A stretch of DNA of 52,128 nucleotides from a virus. The notes under the pieces were generated by a model, which did no database searches, was not told where the DNA came from, and saw only the letters and a list, made by a program, of their open reading frames with translations. The translations under genes and the position numbers were made by a program. The stretch is from positions 1 through 52,128 of IMG/VR virus record IMGVR_UViG_3300005613_000085; one strand, given 5' to 3'. Shown here piece after piece: positions 8,404 through 16,197 of this stretch; position 1 is the first letter of the stretch; every line of letters begins with the position of its first letter.

Positions 8404-10096
8404 CTTCCTTTTCTACGTCGCTGATATCGCCCCCGGTCCCTGTATGATGGTCTTTCCCACTACAGAACTAGCCAAGCGCCACTCCAAAACCAAGGTCGCC
8501 ACTTCTCTCCGTGAAATGCCTTGGCTCCACTCAAAGATCAAAGACGTTAATGCTCGTGGCGGAGACTCCATCTTCATAAAAGAATTCCCCGGCGGATTCT
8601 GGACCTTCATGGGATCAAACTCCCCTGCTATCTTCCGTTCTGCTTCAATCCAAATCCTCATCCTCGATGACGAAGATGGCTACGAAGCCGACGTAGGCGG
8701 TGAAGGCGATCCAGGCGATCTCGCAAAGAAACGAACCGACTCCTTCTCTGCCACCTGTAAATGGCTCTTAATGTCCACTCCAACTGTCAAAGGTCTCTCA
8801 CGTGTTGATAACGATTACGAAACCACTGATCAATGCGAATATTACGTCCCTTGTCCTCATTGCGATGAAATGCAGCCTCTCATCTGGGGCGGTACAGGCT
8901 TTGATCACGGTATTAAATTCTCTCACAAACACAAATCCGTTCAAGTCTCTGACGTCTGGTACGTCTGCCGAAAATGCCACAAACGCATTGACGAATACCA
9001 TAAACCATTCATGCTCGAGAACGGCGTCTGGGTACCAACACATCCAGAGATCAAACTCTATCGCGGATTCCAACTCAACTCCATGTACTCTCCCCTTGGG
9101 TGGGTGACATGGAAGAAGATCGCCATGGAGTTTCTTGAAGCAAAAAAGAAACCCGAAAAGCTCAAAGTCTGGGTTAATACTCGTCTTGGTCTTTCTTTCG
9201 AGGTCGAAGGTGAACAGCCTGATTGGAAGAAGATCAAATCCCGCGCCGGTGGATATAAAATCAACACCGTCCCTCGCGGTGGCCTCTACCTTGTCATGGG
9301 TGTCGATGTCCAAATCAATCGTCTCGCGGTAATCGTTCTCGCTTTTGGCCGCGAGGAAGAATGCTGGGTCATATTCTACGGCGAGATCTTCGGTAAACCA
9401 GCAGAACCTCAAGTCTGGGCGGAATTAGACACACTACGCAAAAAGCCCTTTCCCCATGCTTCTGGTGTTGACCTTCGCATCGGCTGTACAGCGGTAGATT
9501 CCGGAGACCAAACACAATTAGTCTACAACTACGTTAAAACTCGATCCCCTCGCGTCATTGCAGTCAAAGGATCATCTACCAGAGGTAAACAGATAATAGG
9601 AAGGCCTACGATGCAGGATGTGACATCTCCCAACGGCAGAGTCACTAAAGGTGCAGTAGAACTCTATGCCATTGGTACTGATACTGCGAAATACCTTATC
9701 TACTCGCGATTACAATTAAAAGACGAACTCAAAACCGGCCTCCCAACCAACACAGCGATGATCCACATGCCATCTTATCTCGATGACGACTTCTACGAAC
9801 AGCTCGTATCAGAGCGATTAACCACTCGATATGTAAAAGGCTATCCAGTAAAAGAATGGGTCTTACCCTCCGGAGCACGCAATGAAGTTCTCGACATAAC
9901 AGTCTACGCCTACGCCGCTGCCATCCACGCTGGTCTATATAGGTTCGATTGGCATAAATTAGAGAAAGAACTCGGAGGACTAATAAAAGCGAAAACGATA
10001 ACAAAACCCCCACCGACTCCGCGAGAGGTAAATGCACCAAAAGTGGACAAAACCAGATCAAAATCCAATTTCTTATCAAACACTACATATAGATAG
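8168..10096 (+). CDS. terL: Terminase large subunit, lambda gpA family
   Basis: The 642-residue product is the packaging motor and nuclease. The ATPase shows a Walker A variant KKPTQVGAT (about 66-74), an aromatic VFPTTELAKRHSKTK segment, and a Walker B ILILDDED (163-170) followed by GYE. A zinc-binding pair (CPHC ... CRKC) lies mid-protein. The nuclease half starts at MGVDVQINRLAVIVLAFG, whose first Asp would be a metal ligand, with VDSGDQT further on. Length is close to the family norm of about 640. I choose ATG 8168 because the family begins near SPLLTVSEWADQYRML; an in-frame extension back to 8132 lacks support. A copy of the 51-bp element begins one base past its stop codon. Confidence 0.93.
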   Translation: MSFQSSFKDGLRPSPLLTVSEWADQYRMLPATSAEKGRYRTSRTPYLKEPMDCLSMHSPVRVVVIKKPTQVGATEAGNNFLFYVADIAPGPCMMVFPTTELAKRHSKTKVATSLREMPWLHSKIKDVNARGGDSIFIKEFPGGFWTFMGSNSPAIFRSASIQILILDDEDGYEADVGGEGDPGDLAKKRTDSFSATCKWLLMSTPTVKGLSRVDNDYETTDQCEYYVPCPHCDEMQPLIWGGTGFDHGIKFSHKHKSVQVSDVWYVCRKCHKRIDEYHKPFMLENGVWVPTHPEIKLYRGFQLNSMYSPLGWVTWKKIAMEFLEAKKKPEKLKVWVNTRLGLSFEVEGEQPDWKKIKSRAGGYKINTVPRGGLYLVMGVDVQINRLAVIVLAFGREEECWVIFYGEIFGKPAEPQVWAELDTLRKKPFPHASGVDLRIGCTAVDSGDQTQLVYNYVKTRSPRVIAVKGSSTRGKQIIGRPTMQDVTSPNGRVTKGAVELYAIGTDTAKYLIYSRLQLKDELKTGLPTNTAMIHMPSYLDDDFYEQLVSERLTTRYVKGYPVKEWVLPSGARNEVLDITVYAYAAAIHAGLYRFDWHKLEKELGGLIKAKTITKPPPTPREVNAPKVDKTRSKSNFLSNTTYR

Positions 10097-10097
10097 C

Positions 10098-10148
10098 ACG
10101 CAGATATATTCGTCGTGCCAGAAATCGCTACTTCTTGGACATTATATA
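10098..10148 (+). repeat. 51-bp conserved element, copy 2 (between terL and endolysin)
   Basis: This is the second copy of the element at 2491-2541. It starts right after the terL stop and leads into an alternating TA stretch (10143-10155) and then the GGAGG of the endolysin gene. GCACG (10097-10101) can pair with CGTGC (10114-10118). Conservation in two gene-start regions makes a promoter or site-specific protein target likely. Confidence 0.65.
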
Positions 10149-10181
10149 TATATATAAACACATGTGGAGGTACAAACTTTT

Positions 10182-10604
10182 ATGCCTCATTACAGTGAAT
10201 CATCATTACGCAAATTACAAACATGTCATTCTTATCTTCAAGAGCTCTTTGGCGAAGTAATTAAAGTCTGGGACTGTACGATTGTAGAGGGTCAACGATC
10301 TTTATCACGTCAGGCTGATTTACTCGCTGAAGGTAAAACAACGATTGAATTCTCCCGCCATAACGTAACTCCATTATCCTGGGCAGTAGACGTTATGCCT
10401 TATCCAGTAGATTGGAATGACATACCTAGATTCTGTCATTTCGCTGGTATTGTTCTCGGTCTATCTGTCTCTATGGGTATTCCTATTCGTTGGGGTGGTA
10501 ATTGGAAACAATCAAAACGCAAATTAACTGATCACGGACTTATTGACATGCCTCATTTCGAGCTAACGGGTCCGGACTTTAAATTAAAGGGGACGTATAT
10601 ATGA
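10182..10604 (+). CDS. Endolysin, M15-type peptidoglycan peptidase
   Basis: The 140-residue enzyme fits the VanY/L-alanyl-D-glutamate peptidase family that cuts peptidoglycan stem peptides. Zinc ligands are visible in the usual order: H60 in EFSRHN, D70 in SWAVDVMP and H125 in MPHFEL. EGQRSLSRQADLLAEGKT is the family's conserved helix. FAGIVLGLSVSMGIPIRWGGNW precedes the last ligand region. There is no signal peptide, so release needs a holin, for which I see no clear gene next door. GGAGG at 10166-10170 points to ATG 10182; the GTG at 10164 overlaps that site. It probably acts in lysis, although head-proximal placement also allows a virion-associated role. Confidence 0.85.
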   Translation: MPHYSESSLRKLQTCHSYLQELFGEVIKVWDCTIVEGQRSLSRQADLLAEGKTTIEFSRHNVTPLSWAVDVMPYPVDWNDIPRFCHFAGIVLGLSVSMGIPIRWGGNWKQSKRKLTDHGLIDMPHFELTGPDFKLKGTYI

Positions 10605-11119
10605 GTATAAAGCTCAATCTCGGCTGTGGTAAACGTATTTTAAAAGGCTATACAAACATAGACCTTCATAATACAAAAGCGGATATATTACACGATCTTA
10701 CAACACCGCTGCTATATGACAATAACACTGTCGATGAAATACTCGCTGAACATATCGTTGAACACTTCCACCCGGAAGAGTGGTATCGCATTGTCGCTGA
10801 TTGGTCTCGGGTACTAAAGCCCGGTGGAATACTTCACATCTACACGCCGGATATTATTCGCTGTGCAAAAAACCTTATAGCTGAATCGGAAATAATACAC
10901 GGTGACGATAAGCGCATAAAATGGCGCTGGCTCCTTCCCATCTACGGTGGTTATCGTGGTCCTGGTGAAATACACAAAAACGGATTTAATTTAACAAAAC
11001 TAACTAATCATCTCAATGCAGTCAATATCCTTGTCACTGACCATGGCTATTTCCGTGATCGGAAACCATCACCGACAGGGTTTAACGTTTATGTAAAGGG
11101 GATCAAACAATGCAATTAA
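10601..11119 (+). CDS. SAM-dependent methyltransferase (class I)
   Basis: A 172-residue Rossmann methyltransferase with motif I LNLGCGKRILKGY at residues 5-17, an acidic post-I strand (NIDLHN), and motif III-like SRVLKPGGILHIYTPD near residue 78. This is the Methyltransf_11 pattern of predicted glycan and small-molecule methylases. It overlaps the endolysin stop (ATGA) and is followed by two glycosyltransferase-like genes that also overlap, so the three make a coupled unit. The context suggests methylation of a sugar or a glycosylated virion component; a DNA substrate is unlikely because no DPPY-type motif is present. Confidence 0.75.
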   Translation: MSIKLNLGCGKRILKGYTNIDLHNTKADILHDLTTPLLYDNNTVDEILAEHIVEHFHPEEWYRIVADWSRVLKPGGILHIYTPDIIRCAKNLIAESEIIHGDDKRIKWRWLLPIYGGYRGPGEIHKNGFNLTKLTNHLNAVNILVTDHGYFRDRKPSPTGFNVYVKGIKQCN

Positions 11120-11820
11120 CGATCGTATGTGCAGTTGATAATGAAGATTTACTGGAAGCTAATTTGTTAAAGTCGAAAGTTGTGAGGAAGAAGCAATGTC
11201 CGATACTATTGCTAAAAGACCCCAATCCCAATGACCCTGATAGAGTTTGGAACCCAGTAGCTGCTCTTAACGAAGGTAAAATGGCCGCAACAACTACACA
11301 TATTGCTTTCATTCAACAATCCATATTCCTTCCAGACATATGGTATGACACTACGATGCAGTCATTGGTCCGTATCACTCAGATCGATTCTAACTTCGGA
11401 GCCCTGGGAGTTGCAGGAGTGTATCACGATAGATTAGTCGGCCATATCAAAAACGGTAACAGAGCCTGGGGAACACCAGTCGGGCTTCCGAGAGTCGTTG
11501 ATACTTTAGATGAAATGCTAATCATAACGAGGAAAGACAATGTATGGTTTGATGAATCTACTCCTTCGGGTTACTACTACGGTGCTGATCTTTGCATCAC
11601 ATATCGTATGCGGGATCTGCGTAATTATGCTATTAACGCTTATTGCCGTAACAATAGCCCTGAAGTTAAAAGACTCCCGGATGATGTTAAAGCTGCGCAA
11701 GACTACCTCCGGACGAAATATAATCTGGTTAAGCCGGAATTCCGTGTTTTTCCCATTAGGACAACAAACGAGACAATTGATAAGACAGAGAAGAAAGAGA
11801 AGAAAGAGAAATCTAAATGA
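11110..11820 (+). CDS. Glycosyltransferase-like protein (StrF/GT2-like)
   Basis: The 236-residue product resembles the short family typified by StrF. Its hallmark is VDTLDEMLIITRKD followed by SGYYYGADLCITYR (about 135-170), equivalent to the family's D-x-M-F ... H-x-Y-G-x-D-L-C-x core. An N-terminal segment (LTIVCAVDNEDLLEANLLKS) fits the nucleotide-sugar side. The last 20 residues are Lys/Glu-rich and probably disordered. The donor and acceptor are unknown. It overlaps the methyltransferase by 10 bp and the next glycosyltransferase by 4 bp. Confidence 0.7.
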   Translation: MQLTIVCAVDNEDLLEANLLKSKVVRKKQCPILLLKDPNPNDPDRVWNPVAALNEGKMAATTTHIAFIQQSIFLPDIWYDTTMQSLVRITQIDSNFGALGVAGVYHDRLVGHIKNGNRAWGTPVGLPRVVDTLDEMLIITRKDNVWFDESTPSGYYYGADLCITYRMRDLRNYAINAYCRNNSPEVKRLPDDVKAAQDYLRTKYNLVKPEFRVFPIRTTNETIDKTEKKEKKEKSK

Positions 11821-12512
11821 ACGTTGCAATAATAATCCCCGTAGTTCAGGCAAGATTGGCCACAGACTTACTAAATCAGATTAAATCCGGCATATATGTG
11901 CCGGACCAAGTCATAATCATTGACAACACTTCTGATGGCTTTGTATGTCCGATTCACGCTGGTCAGCAAATAAGACCGAAGAATGTACCATTACCGGTCA
12001 ACCCGTCCTGGTACTTAGGGCTTTCACATTTACGATCCGACATAGATGTCGTTGGGATCTTAAATGACGATATTGTTATTACTAAGTGGTTCATTGATAA
12101 AGCCATGGAAGTCTTCGACACTACATTAAACTGTGGTATAGCAATACCGAGAGAGGCCAACGAAGATGAGGTTCGCAATTATCAAGCAACTCCAAGCGTT
12201 CGTGTCTGTGCTCATAAAACAAAAAAACGCTCAGGATGGGCGTTCTTTGTTAGGCGTTCGGCTTTAGAGTCAATACCTTCAATACCAAATGATCTCTCTA
12301 TGTTCTTCGGCGACGCCTGGATATTTCAGCTTCTCCACATCAAGGGTTGGTATCGATATCATATGATCGATAACCCGGTATTTCATTACGGCGGAATATC
12401 ACTTAAACAAGGCCCAGTCAGTAAATCACGCTCTCTTCGTAGATATGAGCGCCACATATACCGCAAAGCAATAGAGGAGATAAAATCATGTCCTACACAA
12501 GCACGGACTTAA
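11817..12512 (+). CDS. GT2-type glycosyltransferase
   Basis: The 231-residue protein begins MNVAIIIPVVQARLATDLLN, the standard GT-A opening, continues with QVIIIDNTS, and has the metal-binding acidic pair in VVGILNDDIVITKWF (about 77-91). GWAFFVRRSALE and MFFGDAWIF correspond to the acceptor side and catalytic Asp region. No membrane helix is present, so it is a soluble enzyme. The stop lies 25 bp inside the gpW-like gene, making head morphogenesis and sugar transfer part of one transcript. Together with its two upstream neighbours it may modify a virion protein early in assembly. Confidence 0.8.
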   Translation: MNVAIIIPVVQARLATDLLNQIKSGIYVPDQVIIIDNTSDGFVCPIHAGQQIRPKNVPLPVNPSWYLGLSHLRSDIDVVGILNDDIVITKWFIDKAMEVFDTTLNCGIAIPREANEDEVRNYQATPSVRVCAHKTKKRSGWAFFVRRSALESIPSIPNDLSMFFGDAWIFQLLHIKGWYRYHMIDNPVFHYGGISLKQGPVSKSRSLRRYERHIYRKAIEEIKSCPTQART

Positions 12513-12715
12513 CATCTGTAGAAGCTGCGATAGTTACACTGGCGACAGGAGAACGGCAAGTCCGTGTGACTATTAATAACAAAACTATTGAATACGGACA
12601 AGCAGATCTAAGTAAGCTCGAACACCTTAGGGGTGTTATGCAAGCTGAGATCGCCGCTGCTGCTGGCACTGGTACTCGCCATCGGTACGTGCAGACTTCA
12701 AAAGGATATGATTGA
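12488..12715 (+). CDS. Head completion protein, gpW-like
   Basis: A 75-residue protein of the size and composition of lambda gpW. It has an N-terminal helix (DLTSVEAAIVTLATG), a two-stranded beta hairpin (RQVRVTINNKTIEYGQ), a second helix (DLSKLEHLRGVMQAEIAAA) and a disordered tail. gpW joins the portal ring after packaging and prepares the neck for tail attachment. Position directly before the portal gene, with TGATG overlap, matches lambda order (W then B). Confidence 0.8.
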   Translation: MSYTSTDLTSVEAAIVTLATGERQVRVTINNKTIEYGQADLSKLEHLRGVMQAEIAAAAGTGTRHRYVQTSKGYD

Positions 12716-14301
12716 TGAGATGGAATCCAATTAAATCACTAGCCAGATGGGTATTGAAAAACGACAAGCCAAAACAACGTGCATATACACATGACGGAGC
12801 AACGACAGGAAGAAGACTAGGTACTTGGGGGTTATCAGGTAACGGTCCTAATACTATTGTATCTCAAGATGGAGCTAATCTCCGTGCCAGGGCCAGGAAA
12901 ATCGTACGTGAGAATCCCATTGCAAAAAACGCTGTGGAATCATATGTAGCAAGCGCCGTTGGTAAAGGCATTACTCCGCGATGGCAATCAGAGAGTGAAG
13001 AGATTAATAAAAATATCTTAAAGCTCTGGAAGCAATGCGTGCCTTATATGGATGCTGATGGTGTGTTGGATTTCTATGGTCAACAGTCTCAAGTCGTTAG
13101 AACTGTTCTGACTGCCGGAGAGATTCTCGCTCATATGTTGGTGGTGAAGAAAGACAAAAACAATCCTGTGCCATTCAAGGTTCGTTTAATGGAGCCTGAT
13201 ATGTTTAAACAGTGCACAGTTGAATACATATCTCGTAACCGTACAATACGTATGGGTATTGAGTTTGACAATAACAACGTTCGGAAAGCTTATCATGTCT
13301 ATAAAGAACATCCAGGAGATACAATAGTAACTTCTGCATTTTCATTCGCCTCTGACATAATTAGAATCCCCGTAGAAGATATGATGCATATATTCGTTCC
13401 TCTTCGCCCCGGTCAGATCCGGGGCATAACTCGTTTCTCAACTCTCATCACAAGACTCCGACAATTAGATGAGTATGAAGATGCCGAATTAACAAGGAAG
13501 AAAGTCGCTGCGATGTTCAGTGCGTTTGTGATTTCAGATTCAGGCGATGCGGATCTCTCTGCTATGCCTGGAGAGAATGAAGATGTAGTTGACAGTGACG
13601 GTAGCACAGTGACGTTAGCTTCACTTGAACCTGGGCTTGTTACGTATCTCAGGTCTGGAGCTAATGACATTAAGTTCGCTCAACCCGCCGATGTCGGTGC
13701 TAATTATCAAGTCTGGTTGCAACAACAATTACGTGAAATCGCCATGGGTATGGAAGTTACATACGAGCAACTAACTGGTGATCTTACTAATGTCAATTTC
13801 TCTTCTATTCGCGCAGGGCTTATTGAATTCCGTCGTCGGTGTGAGGCGTTTCAAAACAACATAATAGTACATCAATTTTGCCGTCCGTTAGCAGCAAAGT
13901 GGCTTGACATTGCAGTATTATCCAGAGCAATAAACATCCCTGATTACAATAAAAATCGCGCATCTTATATCAATGCATTCTGGAATGCAGACGCCTGGGC
14001 TTATGTGAATCCTAAAGAAGATGTTGAAACAAACGTCCTTGAGGTTCGCAGTGGGTTTAAATCTCGTGAGATGGTTGTTGAATCCACATCTAATCGTGAC
14101 ATTCAAGAACTTGATAAAGAGATTAAAGAAGAGAATGATCGGACGAAAGATTTGGAGTTAAAGTTCGATACCGATGTTAATAAACCGGATGATCCGATAG
14201 TACAGCCTGGTATGGGTGGTGGGGTACCGATGAAGCCAGATCCTAAAGAGAAGGCAAAGGAAAAACCAAAACCCAAACCAAAGCCGAAAGGTAAACCGTA
14301 A
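12715..14301 (+). CDS. Portal protein, lambda gpB family
   Basis: The 528-residue product forms the dodecameric portal for DNA passage. Family landmarks visible here are the N-terminal RARARKIVRENPIAKNAVES stretch, AGEILAHMLVV, the MHIFVPLRPGQIRGITRFS region, and EVTYEQLTGDLTNVNFSSIRAG, followed by the FQNNIIVHQFCRPL clip/stem region. The C-terminal 35 residues are Lys/Pro repeats (KPKPKPKPKG), a probable disordered tail. I begin at ATG 12715 after AAAGGAT; a TTG at 12712 is in frame but less likely. A sulfotransferase-like gene begins at its stop codon. Confidence 0.92.
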   Translation: MRWNPIKSLARWVLKNDKPKQRAYTHDGATTGRRLGTWGLSGNGPNTIVSQDGANLRARARKIVRENPIAKNAVESYVASAVGKGITPRWQSESEEINKNILKLWKQCVPYMDADGVLDFYGQQSQVVRTVLTAGEILAHMLVVKKDKNNPVPFKVRLMEPDMFKQCTVEYISRNRTIRMGIEFDNNNVRKAYHVYKEHPGDTIVTSAFSFASDIIRIPVEDMMHIFVPLRPGQIRGITRFSTLITRLRQLDEYEDAELTRKKVAAMFSAFVISDSGDADLSAMPGENEDVVDSDGSTVTLASLEPGLVTYLRSGANDIKFAQPADVGANYQVWLQQQLREIAMGMEVTYEQLTGDLTNVNFSSIRAGLIEFRRRCEAFQNNIIVHQFCRPLAAKWLDIAVLSRAINIPDYNKNRASYINAFWNADAWAYVNPKEDVETNVLEVRSGFKSREMVVESTSNRDIQELDKEIKEENDRTKDLELKFDTDVNKPDDPIVQPGMGGGVPMKPDPKEKAKEKPKPKPKPKGKP

Positions 14302-14894
14302 TGCGCAATCACGTTATAATCTCAGGCACAGGCCGCTGTGGTACAAGGTCAATAATAGAACTCTTGACTCGCCTTGGATTAGACACAGGTTTCACTGTTA
14401 AAGACATCGAAGTATCAAGTACGTATAAAGGCAAGCGTATGGAGTTTCAATCTCTTGAATTCAGCACTTATAGACTATCTCCAAACGCGCCGTATATTAT
14501 AAAATCTCCTCACTTCTGCGTGACTATCTCCAGATGTTTGAAACGATACAAAATAAACGTTGATCATCTATTCGTTCCTATCAGAGATATAAAACAAGCC
14601 GCACGGAGTGCAAGGCGAGTGTTTAAAGATAGAGGTCGTTTAATTGGTACGAATTCATTTAAGCCTGGAGTTCAAGAGGCTGTTCTAATGCGCAGGTTAT
14701 ACGGTTTATTACTTAACGCATCTGCGGAAATGATTCCCGTAACGTTTATGCAATTTCCCCTACTCACAAGAGATAGTGAGTATTTATATAAGAAATTAAA
14801 ACCGATATTGAAAGGTATTACTTATGAAACCTTCGCTGATGTATTCGCTGTTTCTATGGACCAAAGTAAGGTACATAAGTATCCAAAGAAATAG
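14301..14894 (+). CDS. Sulfotransferase-like P-loop protein
   Basis: This 197-residue protein opens with a phosphate-binding loop, VIISGTGRCGTRSIIELL (about 5-22), matching the 5'-phosphosulfate loop of PAPS sulfotransferases (G-x-G-R-S/C-G-T). HLFVPIRDIKQAARSARR (about 89-106) is a good 3'-phosphate-binding segment with the conserved Arg and Ser. A family member would transfer sulfate from PAPS to a sugar or tyrosine. The protein is short and could instead be a nucleotide kinase-like relative. Its location, squeezed between portal (TAATG overlap) and protease, is odd. The sugar-modifying genes elsewhere in the window make a carbohydrate acceptor attractive, as inference. Confidence 0.6.
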   Translation: MRNHVIISGTGRCGTRSIIELLTRLGLDTGFTVKDIEVSSTYKGKRMEFQSLEFSTYRLSPNAPYIIKSPHFCVTISRCLKRYKINVDHLFVPIRDIKQAARSARRVFKDRGRLIGTNSFKPGVQEAVLMRRLYGLLLNASAEMIPVTFMQFPLLTRDSEYLYKKLKPILKGITYETFADVFAVSMDQSKVHKYPKK

Positions 14895-14911
14895 TAAAGG
14901 AGCTGATTAAT

Positions 14912-16183
14912 ATGTCACTACATAAACTACCTCATATAGCAGCGAGGATATTCAACACACCTTTATTGGTCACTCATGATCGTATAAGGGAAATCATCGT
15001 TGCGTTAAATGAACGAATAGAGATCAGTGCTGAGACTATAGACGGGTATACGACTAATGTCAATGACTACATACCTGAGCAAATCGACAACATCGCTGTT
15101 ATACCTGTTCACGGTACTTTAGTTCATCAAGGTGGATTTGCCGACGCCCTATCCGGTATTCAATCCTACTCAGAAATCAGATCAATGTATCAAGCAGCAT
15201 TACAAAGCTCACAATATGAATCAATCCTATGGTCGTTTAGATCTCCTGGAGGAGAAGTCTCCGGTCTATTTGATTTCATAGATGAAATATACGAATCACG
15301 CGGCATCAAACCTATGGCTGCGATTGTCAATGAAATGGCCATGTCTGCTGCATTTGGCCTCGCCTCTGCCGTTGGTAATATCTATATCCCTCGAACAGGC
15401 ATGGTTGGATCTGTCGGTGTTATTGCAATGCACAAGGACCAATCAAAAGCCGATGAAAAAGCAGGCCTCAAATACACAGCGGTCTATGCCGGTGCTAAAA
15501 AGAATGAAGGAAATCCTCACGAGCCATTTAGCAAAGAGGATCGTGAAGCACTTCAAGAACGAGTTAATGACACATACGAGCTTTTTACTGCAACTGTCGC
15601 TCGTAATCTTGGAGTATCTCAGCAAGCTATCAAAGACACCGAAGCTGGTGATTATATCGGCGAGAAAGCAGTCGCAGTTGGATTTGCTTCTCAGATAGCT
15701 AGTTATACGGAAGTAATCAACCATTTACAATACCAAGGAGGTAATAACATGCCTATTACTAATCAGAATGCGCAGAGTCAAGCCGATGCTCAACGCATAG
15801 CGGAATTGGAAACAAAGATCGGTCAGTTGAGTGCGGGGATTGACGAGAAAGACGCGGCAATCGAAGCGCTCAATGCTAAGGGAAAGGAAGTTCCGGATCA
15901 GCTTCAAGCTGAAGTTGAGAAAGAACGTGAGAGAATTGCAGAGATTATAACGCTCTGTGAGACTCATAACGTTTCGGAACTCGCGGAAGGTTTTATTAAA
16001 GAAGGTAAAGGAATCGATGTTGTCGGTACTGCGATTCTCAGTGCTCTTGCAGAGAAGTCTAAAGTCCAGAATACAATGGATACCAAGGTCAAAGAGCCCG
16101 GTGATGGCCCGAATCCTTTAATTGAACTCTGTAAGAAACGAGCTGAGGCTGCTAAATTGTCTTGGCAAAAACGTGGTATATAA
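14912..16183 (+). CDS. Head maturation protease (S49 family) with C-terminal scaffold
   Basis: The 423-residue protein resembles lambda gpC. The protease part (about 1-275) has the ClpP/SppA fold signatures IAVIPVHGTLVHQ, FRSPGGEVSGLFD, the nucleophile in NEMAMSAAFGLA (Ser145) and GMVGSVGVIAMHKDQSKADEKAG with candidate Lys. The last 144 residues are a charged coiled coil (AELETKIGQLSAGIDEKDAA, then EVEKERERIAEII), the scaffold region. A separate internal start produces that scaffold alone. The enzyme cuts scaffold and itself during capsid maturation. An AAAGGAG site precedes ATG 14912. Confidence 0.9.
   Translation: MSLHKLPHIAARIFNTPLLVTHDRIREIIVALNERIEISAETIDGYTTNVNDYIPEQIDNIAVIPVHGTLVHQGGFADALSGIQSYSEIRSMYQAALQSSQYESILWSFRSPGGEVSGLFDFIDEIYESRGIKPMAAIVNEMAMSAAFGLASAVGNIYIPRTGMVGSVGVIAMHKDQSKADEKAGLKYTAVYAGAKKNEGNPHEPFSKEDREALQERVNDTYELFTATVARNLGVSQQAIKDTEAGDYIGEKAVAVGFASQIASYTEVINHLQYQGGNNMPITNQNAQSQADAQRIAELETKIGQLSAGIDEKDAAIEALNAKGKEVPDQLQAEVEKERERIAEIITLCETHNVSELAEGFIKEGKGIDVVGTAILSALAEKSKVQNTMDTKVKEPGDGPNPLIELCKKRAEAAKLSWQKRGI
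15749..16183 (+). CDS. Nested internal scaffold protein, Nu3-like
   Basis: An in-frame ATG at 15749 lies six bases after a near-perfect Shine-Dalgarno sequence, AAGGAGGT (15735-15742), inside the protease gene. Translation there yields a 144-residue protein starting MPITNQNAQSQ and consisting of the coiled-coil scaffold region only. This is the organisation of lambda C and Nu3, where free scaffold is needed in large excess over protease-scaffold fusion. The Shine-Dalgarno sequence itself is seen; expression is inferred. Confidence 0.75.
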   Translation: MPITNQNAQSQADAQRIAELETKIGQLSAGIDEKDAAIEALNAKGKEVPDQLQAEVEKERERIAEIITLCETHNVSELAEGFIKEGKGIDVVGTAILSALAEKSKVQNTMDTKVKEPGDGPNPLIELCKKRAEAAKLSWQKRGI

Positions 16184-16197
16184 GGGAGGTGAATTAA

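Noticed and set aside
10098-10148. Sigma54 promoter on the minus strand (TGGCACG) in the 51-bp element
   Set aside because: The required TTGC -12 element at correct spacing is missing and the orientation would oppose the late genes.
10162-10263. Small frame starting ATG 10162 before the endolysin
   Set aside because: It overlaps the endolysin ribosome-binding site and coding sequence, is only 33 codons long and lacks its own ribosome site.
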